A DNA stretch of 64,000 bases, taken from NCBI GenBank assembly GCA_036872755.1, contig JAVHNS010000006.1, positions 2,108,001-2,172,000 on the forward strand. The letters are read 5' to 3'. Below, in pieces: positions 50,963-62,133 of the stretch. A program made the translations under genes and the position numbers. Within the stretch, counting starts at the first letter, position 1, and each line of letters begins with the position of its first letter. Under the pieces are notes generated by a model, which searched no databases, was not told where the DNA came from, and saw only the letters and a program-made list of their open reading frames with translations. The stretch is from Orbilia blumenaviensis (taxonomy: Eukaryota > Ascomycota > Orbiliomycetes > Orbiliales > Orbiliaceae).

Positions 50963-52385
50963 CGTGTGGTTGGCAGAGACCTTTTTGCAGTCCCCCTTCG
51001 CCAACTATCGTCGGTTCACCGATAATATAATAGCAAGTCGACGGGCGATGCCAATGACGATGTTGTTGTTGTTGCCGTCGTCGTCGATGGCAGCGGCAAT
51101 AGTTGTGTGAATTATAGCGGATGATGTGTCGTGGGGTGTTTGTCTGATCAAGCCTTTCTTCTCAGGACTTGTGACTGACTGTGAACGATGAATACTCAGA
51201 ATGAGTTGTGGAAAATAACAAACCGAAGCAAACCACTGCTCGGGAGGTGCCTTGCGGCCGAAAAGCCAACGAGAGCAGGCTGCCCGGATGGTTACTCCAG
51301 CTGGCCTGGACCGGGTTGTCTGGGCTGGGCTGGGCTGGGCTGGGCTGACTGCCCTCGAGCCTTCTTGTTTCCGACCTGGAATTACCCGGTCCTGGCCTAC
51401 CTGCTGGTTAACCTTTCTGACCCGGCCTGGTGCTGGCTGGACTGCTAAGTACCTAACACTTACAGCCTCATCCGTCCATCCATCCACCCATCCATCCTCT
51501 TTCTATTCTATCCTATTCTAATCCAACCTCCGTCCTTCGTTCTTTATTACTCGGTACCATTAGTGCTGTTGCTATTATTACCACCACCACCGTCATCGGT
51601 CTTTCTCTTCCGCTTCCTTCTCTTCTTCTTCTTTTTAGTCGTAACAGCATGCAGTATCGTCACTTATCACTAATCAGTTGACCGTGGCCGTATTCCAACA
51701 TACATAGGTAGACACTACTTAAATACTTCACTTATACATAAAATATACATGCAGGATATCCAATCCGGGGTCCTGTTGACGTTCCGTTCTTATTCTTGTT
51801 CTTGTTCTCGTTCCGTTCTGACCGGCCGGCGAATGCAACATTGACCTGATCCACTTGCCTCAGACCGACCAACCTCCTTCTCCGGTTCCCTTTTCTTTTG
51901 CATTTGAGTTCTCGTTACATTCGATATTCAATCCATTCCCCCTCTTCATTGTTACGGACTGCTATTGCTACCTTCTGTTACTATTAAAACTACATACTCG
52001 ACGGGTACTTAAGTAATCAAACCTGGAATCTCATATTCACAAGTTCCCCTTCTCCGTTCGCTCATCCTTTTATTTCCCTTTCCTTGCTTCCACGCCTTTA
52101 CGGTTGGTTTATACATATACATACTGTACTACCCAGTTAGTACTATCATATACGTACATCACCTTCAACTCCATCTGGCTGTCCTCCGTTCCACCAATAG
52201 ATTCGGCCGCCCACCCCCTTTACTAAACAGGACCCACGCCCCCACGGCGACGACTAAGCAACCATCACCGCTACAACCACCATCACTACTACTAATACCA
52301 CCGCCACAACCACCACCAATACCACCCAAGCACCCCTCCTATATCCTCAAACCTCGAGCCTCGCTCGTCCGGTCTTCCACAGGCC
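50963..52385. promoter_or_regulatory. Divergent promoter region of SF3B2 and the Sly41-like gene
   Basis: 1.4 kb between divergent starts. It includes a repeated GGGCT block (51320-51342) with quadruplex potential, a CCAT repeat near 51475-51492, TTC-rich stretches and ACC repeats before the Sly41-like start. Frames in this stretch (for example minus 51005-51487) are not supported. Confidence 0.45.
51320..51342 (+). repeat. Five GGG tracts spaced by CT (quadruplex-type motif)
   Basis: GGG tracts occur at 51320, 51325, 51330, 51335 and 51340 with CT between them, satisfying the usual G3N1-7 quadruplex pattern on the plus strand. It lies 358 bp upstream of the SF3B2 start. Confidence 0.75.
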
Positions 52386-54309
52386 ATGCGATCACCGCAA
52401 AGCGCATCGTCTGGCAAATCCGTTGCTTTCAACTTCCCTCCTCCTGGAAGCAGCGATTCCAACGGCCACATATTACCCAATGGAAACTCGTCATCGGCGC
52501 GAGAGATCTCTCCCAACAATAGGAAGCTCCACACCCGCACGAATTCGATATCACAGGTCATTAAGAATGTCAGGAAACGAAGTGGTTCGACTGCTGAGAT
52601 AGTAGAGAATCTCAAAGCTCCGATATCGTATAGATTAGTGGTACGTTCCACCAAAAAAAAAAAAAAAAAAACTTGAAACCTGTCGCTTCGCTTTCGAAAC
52701 GATGGCACGACGGGCTGTGTCCAATTGTGAGGTGTTTGCTAACTTCTTTTACTTTTGGCTGTTCTGTATAGGCAATTTGTATATGTTGGTACGGTTTACT
52801 ATTCATCCATCTTTTACGTCCGGAGCCCCGAATCGCTCATACTGAGAGTCCGCTTGTTTAGGTACTTTTCGTCAGCCCTAACCAATACATCATCGAAATC
52901 GATCCTCAACGCTTTCAAGCAACCGGTCACTTTGACAATCGTCCAATTCGCATTCGTAACAGGATGGTGTCTCCTGTTGTCGCTCGCTGGCCATTGGCTG
53001 CCTGGAACGGTCATACCGGGAATCCAAGGTGGCCTTAAATGGCCAACAAGGGAGATTATCAGAACCACAGCTCCCCTGGCGTTTTTCCAGGTTGGCGGCC
53101 ACATTACATCCAGTTTTGCGACAAGCAGGATCCCTGTATCGCTAGTCCATACCATAAAGGTAATAATGCGCAAGCAAGCAAGCCAGAATTTCTGTTAGGA
53201 ATCACAACTTACTAACAATGCAACCAATGTCTAGGGCCTAACACCACTCTTCACGGTATTTGCGTATCGTATATTCTACAGAGTCAACTATCCTCGCGAT
53301 GTCTACATCTCCCTTATCCCTCTCACCGTCGGCGTCATGCTCGCCTGCTCCTTCGAATTCCGTGGAAATTTTATCGGGATCATCAGCGCTCTCGCCGGTA
53401 CCATCATCTTTGTCACACAGAACATTGTTTCAAAGAAGATCTTCAACAACTCAGCGCGAACGGACTGGGATCGAAGCCAGGGTGTCAAATTGGACAAGCT
53501 TAATTTGCTTGCCTACTCTTCGGGACTGGCGCTCATCCTGACGACGCCATTGTGGGTGACATCCGAGGGATTCTCGTTGATGCGCAGGTACTCCGCCGGC
53601 GAAAAGCTCATTCTCGAAGGCGAGAACAAGCTCAGTGGCATGGCGCTGTTCTGGGAATTCGTCTTCAACGGCACATCGCATTTCGGGCAGAATATCATCG
53701 CATTCGCAATTCTTAGCATGGTTGAGCCGGTCACCTACTCTGTCGCCAGTTTGATCAAGCGGATTTTTGTGATTGTGATGGCCATAGTCTGGTTCGGCAA
53801 TATGCCCACGAAGATACAGGGATTTGGTATTACGTTGACGTACGTATCCTACAAAATCTAGCCGAAACTACCGAAACTAGCAATAGCTGATATTAATTTA
53901 CGTCTATAGCTTCCTGGGACTTTACCTGTACGATAAAGCCAAAGATCTCGACCGTCGGGAAAAGGCCAAGATCGATCCACGACCAAATCTTCTACCATTA
54001 TCTGTGGACTCCAAGATCAGGACATCTCCTGCTCCACCGTCTTATTCATCCCAGCACAGCAGCGCTGTGAACACGCCCATCAACGGTGGAACCTACCATG
54101 CACGAAGGGGCAGCGTGAGCAACGGGTCAGCGAATGCCAACTCTGCTGTGGCCGAAAAGAAGGCTGCAACGGTGAATGGGTATTCTGGACTTGGTAGCGT
54201 TAACGAAAACGGCGGACTGTTGCCTGGAACGAAGCAGGAGAGTACATGGAAGCCTAACGAGGTTTGGGCAAATGGGGTTACTGTGAAAACGAATGGGATT
54301 GTGGCATAG
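52386..54309 (+). CDS. Triose-phosphate-type transporter, Sly41-like (SLC35 superfamily)
   Basis: Exons 52386-52640, 52772-52788, 52862-53159, 53235-53839 and 53910-54309 (524 residues). It is a multipass drug/metabolite-superfamily carrier; the closest fungal relative I recall is Sly41, an ER/Golgi protein that suppresses loss of Ypt1. Visible family motifs: ICWYFSSALTNTSSKSILNAF, VTLTIVQFAFVTGWCLL, VSLVHTIKGLTPLFTVFAYRI, LIPLTVGVMLACSFEFRGNFIGII and the EPVTYSVASLIKRIFVIVMAIVWFG signature (split: EPVTYSVASLIKR, IFVIVMAIVWFG). Exon 2 is only 17 nt and is needed to build AICICWYF; its donor GTACGG and both neighbouring introns are clear. The N-terminal 80 and C-terminal 120 residues are hydrophilic and Ser/Asn-rich, expected to be cytosolic. 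Substrate is unknown. Confidence 0.9.
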
Positions 54310-56201
54310 ATACTTCCAAAGCTTTTTCTCTTTTAGTCTTTTTTTTAATGACTTTTTCTCCCTTTCTTCAAATGGGCTTTTGGTTTTTTTTTTTTTTTCT
54401 TTCTCTCTCTTTATTTATTCTAACGGGCAAATCCTTTACAACAAAGTTCTTTGTGGGCTTTTGTTCTTTCTCGCTGGCCATGGAGAGGGGTCCTGAGCTA
54501 TCATTAATGATAATTATGTGTCATAGACCTTTCTTGTTTTTCCCACGAAAAAAATCATGGTACCCGCATTCATGTTGCTTTTGGTATGGCATCCTCCCCT
54601 TTTTTTTATTATTATCGTCATTACTTCAAGGGATTTTTATTAGAAAGAGACAAGGTGTTAAAAGTCGAACGGTCATGGGTTTTACTTTGTTTTTGTTCTT
54701 CCTTTTCTTCTTTATTTCTTCTGTCCCTTATTCTGCAGTATACGGTTTCATGCTGGTGGGTTCCTTGAGGGATGTATGAATTTTTACTTGTTCTTGCTCA
54801 TTTTTAAACATTTTGGGATTAGTTTCTCTGAATATAGACGGAGGTGGACTACATCGGAGACCCCCCAAGAAAAGCTTTTCCCTCGCTTGGGATTGAGTTC
54901 AGGTTGCATATCCTTCTAGAGCGGTCTATTAACGCTCTTGCGCGGGAGTCTGGTTGTTACTACTGGAACGAGTAGTATTGATCCCACAGAACAATGGTCT
55001 ATTCTGAGATTGTATCTTCATGGGATAGGGGAGTTATATATCCATGTTACAGCACGGCCTGCCGCCCAGGCTTCCTATCAATCATTCAAATCTGAAGTAC
55101 CCCTCCAGCTGCTGTTTCTTCAACTTTTGCATGGTCTATTACGCTTGCTACACTAGTACCCAGATCTCATGAGCTCAGTAAAGCATGTTATGGGTCTTAA
55201 ATTTCCATTGGCTTTCCATGGCTTCCTTCAATAGTTTAACGCTGGAGGCTATCAACGCTGGCAGTGTGATATATGTAAGTACAAGATATGACTCCCAGGA
55301 TTTAAATTACGCCAGGGCATAGTTAGTTTATAGATTGATACATGATTCCTTCCATTCATTCATTTTTATAATAAAAAGTAGATAACATTTTTTAGATCAC
55401 GGTAACGTATAGCCAGGGTCTAGTAACCAGCGCTCAGGTCTTTGTTACAAGAAGAGGTACTAGCTTGGAATAGACACACACTTCTTACGATAACGCAAAG
55501 AATATTATACCAAAGACGCCTCTATCTTCTCGAGATTTTTGGAGTAACCCTGCCGCTTCTGTGAATTTGTAATTCATTTACATAACGCTCCCCGATAAGT
55601 GTGCGATACTGAGTATTCGGTATTTTATTGATCACGAATGGCACATTCCTTGTCAGAATAATAACTATCCACCTTGTCCCCAACCGCTGCCCGACGCCCA
55701 TTTGCGCACAGCGCTGGGTTAGCCGTCATTATTAGAGCCATTATAAGTCAGGCAGTATAACCAAGCATCGAGCAAGTACTAAAGTATGACTTTCGGTGGA
55801 GCGCCTCTTATATATCAAAATAATACACATCAAATTTCCAGAAAGGAAACAAAAGATTTTAAACAAAAGAGAGTTCAGGGCCTCTTTTTTTGTTTTGGAT
55901 CCCCCAGACTCTCATATTTTTTGTCTTCAAAAACCTGCGCGTAGTTCCAGAGCGAGGAGGGTATTCTAAACAGTACTACGATCTTTGAAAGAAAACAACT
56001 TAAACGCCGACATAAAACCCGTTTCTCTTCTCCTTTTTTTTTTTTGTCTTTTTATTCGTTTGATCATTTTTTTGGGTATTCAGAAATGAATGAAAGGGTT
56101 CGTTCAGTTAAACTCCTATGATCGGTTTTCTCTTCTCCATTTGGTGTCCGTAGCGCGAGTTGATAGCGCCAATATTAAAGAGACATTGGAAGTGTAGCCA
56201 T
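54310..56201. other. 1.9-kb convergent 3' region
   Basis: This lies between the 3' ends of the Sly41-like and I9-inhibitor genes. The first 500 bp are very T-rich, with T homopolymers at about 54385-54399 and 54599-54608. The rest has no supported ORF or RNA gene. Confidence 0.45.
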
Positions 56202-56978
56202 CTATTCGGCCTTGAGACCACCTCCCACGGCATTAATACCGACCTATATTTTTTCAAAAATGTATTTGTTAGAAAAGGAAGATAAAGGCCGGGAATGTAG
56301 TAGAATAGTCTCTTACCGGGCCGTCTTTCTCAATGATTGGTTTCCAGTCGGATTGGATCGCAGCATAGTCCTTGAGAGTTTCGAACTCGGTTCTATTGTA
56401 TGATAAATAATTCTGTGAGCTGGTGCTTCAAAGTGGTAATAATTCTAAACAAAATTGAAGACTTACACGGCAGTCTCGGTGGCCCTCATGGCGAAACCCC
56501 TGTTTTTTGTGGTAATAACAATGGTTAGATATCGGATTAATTAATTACTTAGTCGAGGCCTGGGGCTTTAGAGTGAATAGTATGGCAGAGTGGGGCCGGG
56601 GGGTTGTTACTTGATGATAGCTACAAGTCGGCAGGAGTTACTCTGTTAGCGCTGTGTGACCAACATATCTTCTATTTTTCAGACGGTACGGTACCTGTGC
56701 GATACATCGTACAGCATACACATTTCGAAAGAATAAAAGAAGTAATTTTAAAATAAAATAAAAACCACATAAAGAGGGAGGGACGTACAAAATTCATGGG
56801 TGATTTCGGCACCGGCTTCTTTGAGCTTCTTGATGGTGAAGTCGATGATGGAGCTCGGGGTGCCGTCCTTAAAACTGACGACATAGCCGACCTTTTCTTC
56901 CCTGCCGGTGAGGATGGCGGCTGCCGAGACGAAGGTGATGAAGAGGCAGAGCAGGACGGAGAAGAGTTTGAACTGCAT
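56202..56978 (-). CDS. Small secreted peptidase-inhibitor I9-like protein
   Basis: Five exons on the minus strand: 56978-56789, 56620-56611, 56499-56467, 56392-56317, 56243-56202 (116 residues). A hydrophobic signal peptide MQFKLFSVLLCLFITFVSAA is followed by an inhibitor I9/propeptide fold: VGYVVSFKDGTPSSIIDFTI, then KKLKEAGAEITHEFSIIKGF, AMRATETAVTEFETL and IIEKDGPV. This is the layout of proteinase B inhibitors and free-standing subtilisin prodomains. Exon 2 is just 10 nt; including it is the only way to build the family motif HEFSIIKGF across introns of 168 and 111 nt. Yeast Pbi2 lacks a signal peptide, so this member should act in the secretory pathway, vacuole or outside the cell. Its target protease is unknown. 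The last exon codes VGINAVGGGLKAE. All junctions keep frame. Confidence 0.88.
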
Positions 56979-58264
56979 CTTGGTTTTACTATTTCTTATC
57001 GGTGATCTAGCTGTAATATCCCTTTACTGTATGTATTTCCTTTGAGGAGTTCTTTCCCGGAGGTTAAACGTTGAGGGTTGTTTGTACTGTCAAGTTTAAG
57101 TTGATAGTTGGTGATTGATGATGATGATGAAAGGAACGCCAGCTCGAGGCGAGCGGGCGGATGGGAGAGAGGGACCTGTTTTATAATAATAAGTGGGAAC
57201 ATGGTTACGTTTTGGGCTGCGACTTCCCAGACAGATCACACCAACAGCAGCCCTGCTCCCGGGCGCCAGTTACGACTGACCTGACCTGGCCCCACCAGGC
57301 CGAATAAAAAGCTTTACTTAGGTAGGTAGCAAACCATCCTGTAGCCGGGTAGGGACTTATAAGTGCTTTGCTTAATGTATCTGAGGGGAGTCAGGTTGTG
57401 TGGTTCTACATACCTAGTTACCAAGGTAGTTGCCTGGTCACTGGGTTATGGCGCCATATACGTATACCGCTCTCTACATCTGCTATGATTTCAAGCTGTC
57501 TGGAGCACACCTGTGTAGGTAACGCTGGTAATTACTGCGTCAGGAAGGTATGATGGATTCCGATGCAGCCGTAATCTATAATACCTACCTATAACCCCCT
57601 CAGGCACTCCATTGATTCATACCTTGCATGCGCATATCCATCCCATCCATCTATACATCTATCTGTCCATCCATCTCACAATGTAATCACGAATCGCTAT
57701 CATGTCGAATCCATGTTCTGGAAAGAGCTATCCCCCTGGTCCCGAGAGTAGCTGCAGGCCCAATGCGAGGCTGTCTTGGCAGGACCAGGGTGGAGAGTTT
57801 TGTCCCTTCAAAACTTCACCCCGGTCGGTTTTTCCAGTTCCTAATTCATCACCAACCAACCAACATTCAATTCACACTTCTCCTCCCTCTCACCGGCGCG
57901 TTTTCTATCCGGCCTACCGTGTGCTTGCTCATCATCTCGCTCCACTCCTCCCTCTCTCCCTTCGTCCTAACTTATCTCACATCTCTCCCTCTCCCTCTCT
58001 CTCTCCCTCTCCTAACCTTCCAAGAATAGATTGTATTATGTTGATTCGTTGATTCACGAATACACCTACAAACACCTATATACGCATCCCGCGAAAAACT
58101 TGCTCCCGGAAGGCCCGCTGGCGAATTTCTATCTCCTACTACTCGACGGTCCCGGGGTATTATAATCAATCGAAGATATTTGCAACTCAGTGCATGCGAA
58201 CAAAGGGTAGCTTCGAAAACAGCCGACCCTTCCTGCTGGGTACCATCCCACGCCCGTCGCGATA
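56979..58264. promoter_or_regulatory. Divergent region between the I9 inhibitor and the RS-rich protein
   Basis: 1.3 kb. It has a TGATGATGATGATG repeat near 57114-57128, CCATC repeats at about 57638-57675 and a strongly pyrimidine-rich block (CTCCCTCTCTCTCTCCC) near 57985-58010 that looks like the RS-gene leader. Short frames at 57628-58280 overlap on both strands and are not called. Confidence 0.45.
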
Positions 58265-60172
58265 ATGAATCGGTACGCACCTAGCTACCGTGATGACCGA
58301 AGAGACAGAGATCGAAGGTCTCCGTCCAGGGAACGGGATCGAGACCGAGAACGGGACCGGGACCGGGATCGCGATAGGGAGCGGGAGCGGGAGCGTGAAC
58401 GACGATACAGATCACCCTCTCCGAGACGTCGACCGGCCAGCCGTTCTCCATCCACCAGGAGACTCAGGTCGCCGTCCCCAAGGAGAGGCATCGATTCGTA
58501 TACACCTGGTGGTGGTGGGAACGGAGGTGGTTTCGCGCGTAGGAGACTCAGTCGTACACCTCCGCCCCCGAGGGCTGATTGCTACGTGCCTTCATCCTCT
58601 GGTGGCGGGAGCTGGAGACCTGGGGATCGTTCACCATTGAGATCGCGAAGGAGATCGAGGAGTCCGCTGTTCGGAAGGCCAAGGTCTAGATCTCGTAGGA
58701 GGTTCAGTAGGTCTAGAAGTCCTATAAGAAGACCAAGGTCTAGAACACCTCCTCATCTTCGACGCCCACGATCCCCGAGACTCAGGTCACCTTCTCCTCG
58801 ACATGGTCGCCGGTATAGATCTCCTAGCCCCAGAGGGGCCCGCTCGCCAGGCTACAGAAGGGTATCTAGATCTCCCGAGAAGGCGAAGGATGCCGCTCTC
58901 CCACCTGCCAGGACACCAGTAGCGAAGCCTGGTGACCCTAAAAGACAGGATAAAGATACACCAGCCTCTCCTCTTCCTCATTCTGAAAGGAAACCACCTC
59001 CACCATCTATCCCCGCAGCACCATCATCATCAGCTCGACCGACGCGGCCTGCTCGATCACCATCTCCCCGTCCTTCTCGTCAACCAATTGCGCCGTTTGC
59101 TTCAACCTCCCGTCCTCTTTCGCCTACACTCAAAGCTCCTTCTAGACCCCGTTCACCTCTTCCTAAACTTAGTGCGAGACGGCCATCGCCAGAACGTGCC
59201 ACCTTGATCAGATCGAAACCGGACTCTCCTCTTACTCGCACACCTCGTCCCCGTTCTCCTCCTCCCAAGTCACCTCGAGACCGTTCTCCAATCCCCAACA
59301 ATAGAAGCCGCGACATACCACCCCGTGGTCCTAGGGATAGTACTCCCAAACGGCCACTTTCTCCAGCAAGACCTCACCATTCTTCAATGGACGACCATAG
59401 AAACAACTCGGACCCGAGAGCTTATCGTCCACAGAGTCCTGCTCGTGCACCGGCCGGAAGAATCAGGACCCCTCCACGCGGGCCAGCCGCTGACCGAAAG
59501 CATAGCCCTCCTCGGCAGCCGCGAGCCTTACCACCACGCGATAGAAGCCCAATGCAAATCGATCCTAAGGAGCCCGTCCCTAGAGACACACCATCCCGAC
59601 CAAGCGACCACCAAGTTAAAGCGCCTATAACCCCGCTGGGACCGAGAGCGGGACCCCGTGGTCCATCGTCTATACCTATCACTACCACTCCCAATACTTC
59701 TACACCCGTCTCAGTCAACACCTCTGATAGCAGCTTCGCCCCGCCGACCGGACCTAAGAATATGGTCGTTCCTACCGGGCCACGCGCAGGAGGTTATCAT
59801 CATCACACGCCGTATCGTGGCGGGTATCACGGAAACTCGGCCTCCCATGTTCCACCTCCACCCCGTCCACCACAGCAGCCACCACCTCTCATCGTCGGGC
59901 CGCCAATAATCAAAGGCGGGCAACTTCTCCCACCTATCAATGCCGAGGCATCGGAGAGATTACACCGATTGCGCATTGACCAGGTGAAGCTGGATGATGA
60001 AGTTCGGACTGCTCGTGAGAAACTCCGAAAGAGTTTAATCGAGTGGGATAAGGGAGAACTGGAGCTTCAGATAGCCTCGACAAGGTTGGATATTCTGGAG
60101 AAAGCAGCGGAGGAAGGATGTGTCGAAGATCCGGACCTTGAAGGGTATACGAATGGTGCCCATGACGACTGA
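58265..60172 (+). CDS. Arg/Ser-, Arg/Asp- and Arg/Glu-rich protein with C-terminal coiled coil
   Basis: A single uninterrupted frame of 635 residues. Residues 10-45 are alternating Arg with Asp or Glu (RDRERDRDRDRDRERE type), followed by RS and SP/RSRS repeats to about residue 215 and a long Pro/Arg/Ser region to about 560. The last 75 residues change character to a charged helix: ASERLHRLRIDQVKLDDE, VRTAREKLRKSLIEWDKGEL and IASTRLDILEKAAEE, a likely coiled coil. This resembles SR-related splicing or nuclear-matrix proteins such as SRRM1 in composition, but no RRM or PWI domain is seen, so the function is only suggested. The start at 58265 is the first ATG of the frame. Low complexity makes ortholog search difficult. 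Confidence 0.82.
   Translation: MNRYAPSYRDDRRDRDRRSPSRERDRDRERDRDRDRDRERERERERRYRSPSPRRRPASRSPSTRRLRSPSPRRGIDSYTPGGGGNGGGFARRRLSRTPPPPRADCYVPSSSGGGSWRPGDRSPLRSRRRSRSPLFGRPRSRSRRRFSRSRSPIRRPRSRTPPHLRRPRSPRLRSPSPRHGRRYRSPSPRGARSPGYRRVSRSPEKAKDAALPPARTPVAKPGDPKRQDKDTPASPLPHSERKPPPPSIPAAPSSSARPTRPARSPSPRPSRQPIAPFASTSRPLSPTLKAPSRPRSPLPKLSARRPSPERATLIRSKPDSPLTRTPRPRSPPPKSPRDRSPIPNNRSRDIPPRGPRDSTPKRPLSPARPHHSSMDDHRNNSDPRAYRPQSPARAPAGRIRTPPRGPAADRKHSPPRQPRALPPRDRSPMQIDPKEPVPRDTPSRPSDHQVKAPITPLGPRAGPRGPSSIPITTTPNTSTPVSVNTSDSSFAPPTGPKNMVVPTGPRAGGYHHHTPYRGGYHGNSASHVPPPPRPPQQPPPLIVGPPIIKGGQLLPPINAEASERLHRLRIDQVKLDDEVRTAREKLRKSLIEWDKGELELQIASTRLDILEKAAEEGCVEDPDLEGYTNGAHDD
58290..58415 (+). repeat. Hexamer-like purine repeat coding Arg-Asp/Glu runs
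   Basis: Degenerate GAGACCGGGACC-type hexamers code for alternating Arg and Asp/Glu at the N-terminus of the RS-rich protein. Confidence 0.7.
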
Positions 60173-62133
60173 TGATTGACTATCTATATAACCTTTAGCT
60201 TCTTAAAACACGCATTGTCTCCTCCTCCCACCCCTTTCCCTCTCGAGTATTTTTATATATTCCCCCTCCCTGCTTTTCTTTTCCCCTTTCTTCTCCTCTT
60301 CCAACATGAGAGGGGGAAAGGGCTTAAAAAATTATATAAGAACTGGACTACACGTGTATGTACAATATGCTGTGAGATGGCTACAGTCGCATTTCTGGGC
60401 GATCGATATCGCGGGCGTTAGCATGATCACGATGATACTGATAATGAATGGCAATTATATTAATAACGAGAGCTCCCCGATCTGACCACCACCACCACTA
60501 CTAATTATGTATTAGTAGATTCTTTGACCCGACCTTAACTTAAGCTCTCTTTCTTACCTAAGGATGAGGTAGTCGGTAGGTAAATAGGTACCCGAGCTTG
60601 GGCCTAGGTATTTAGCCAATTACTAGAGTTTCTTAGCTCAATAGGTTGGTGGATGCATGTAATGAGCATTGCATGGCTTGGTGTCACCACCCAAAAATTT
60701 TTAGCGTGGTCCCAACCATGAAATCAACCAGGCCGGGCTCCGAGATTAATTGCGGCCCAGCCCAGCTGTTGTCGGGGTGGTTCTCAACATCTCCCAATGC
60801 AATGCTTATGAGCTCGGTGTGTAATCGTGGCAGGGCGATTGGAAAGATCAGTCAGGGGTCCCTTCCTGTCCCTTCCCTCAATCCAATATATACTTTTTCA
60901 TGTATGTGTATATGAGATTCCGTTCTCCCTGAATTTTTTTATTTTATTTTATTTTATTTTTATTCTTCTCTAGATCTTTCTTGTATCTTCCGGATAGATC
61001 CTGTCTTTCTACTAATATATCTTGCAAAGGCTACTATTTTGACTTTTATTTATATAAATTTACATCTATATAACCTGTGACCCTGAAAGATAAAAAACGC
61101 TGAGGAGTTATCTTAAACTCGCCCCGCGGCCTCGTTCCAGAGCTACCTATAATTTAACGGAGAGCTTGGAAAAAGAAGTCCCCCAACGAAATCTCGCCGA
61201 AAGCAGCGACCACCCGCCGACCAGTGGAAAACGCGCTCGTTCACTGCGGTACTCTTATAATAATAATTATTACTAGAACTTCTCCCCCCCTCGCAGAGTT
61301 TTCTTCTTCTTCTTCTTCTATTCATCTTTAGCTCTCACTCTCTCTCACGACCTCTGTTTGTAAGTAATTGTATACCAATTCTCCATATCTACTACCCTGC
61401 CCTTTCCCCTCATTCCATTCAATCCAATTGCACTGGGAAAACAGCAGATACGATACTATACGATACCGACCGACATATCTGTCTTCATCATCGTGGTATG
61501 TACATTTACATGTACATGTACGTACAGGTATCTGTACCAGTACGTGTCCAATGCACCCGTGCGAAATGTGAAAGGGTTACCCGTCGCTGTGTCGCTGTGT
61601 TACCGAGCTGGTCAGTTAAAAAAAAAAAAAAGCTGGGTAGCTCTGTTAGCGGCAGGTACCTTTTCGGCACCTGATTCTGGGCCAGGGGTCTCTTTCTGTC
61701 TCTGTCTCTTCTGGCCTGGCCCCCCAAGCAAGCAAGCTTCTGTTATGATAACTTGGTTAACTGACTGCTTTTTTCTATCAGAGTATATAAGTCGTTGCTT
61801 GCCTTCTGTCACAAGCCAGAAAAAAGCCCCCATATCCTTCTCGCGCGATAGATTTCGGAATCCCTGCTTGGAGTTACTTAACCTCCTGCTTCTTCTTCCT
61901 ATCCTCTACCTCTTAACTTCTCTCGAGTTTTTTCTTCCTCTCGTCTCCCTCTCTCTCAACCTCTCAACCTCTCCTCAAACGGCTTCCTACGACCGGACGT
62001 TGAATCTTTTATACATTCGATCCCTCGGATATTTCGAAATACCAGCTCGTTCGCTTCTCTGAACGTCTAGACGACAGTCTTCCTTCTCTTTTTTTACCCT
62101 CCCTTTTTCTTTCGTTCTTTCACATCCGATACA
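60173..62133. other. 2-kb region upstream of the Yhm2 gene
   Basis: The first part is the 3' flank of the RS-rich gene. TTTTATTTTATTTTATTTT repeats lie at about 60937-60962 and T/A homopolymers at 61618-61632. From about 61860 the plus strand is pyrimidine-rich and reads as a long leader into the YHM2 start. Short overlapping frames are not supported. Confidence 0.45.
61784..61790 (+). promoter_or_regulatory. Candidate TATA box of the YHM2 gene
   Basis: TATATAA lies 344 bp upstream of the start codon, followed by a long CT-rich stretch. Sequence match only. Confidence 0.35.

Noticed and set aside
60640..60770. Possible dispersed 5S rRNA (phrases similar to GGGTGGTGAC on the minus strand)
   Set aside because: Remaining sequence does not match the conserved 5S core or its box elements.
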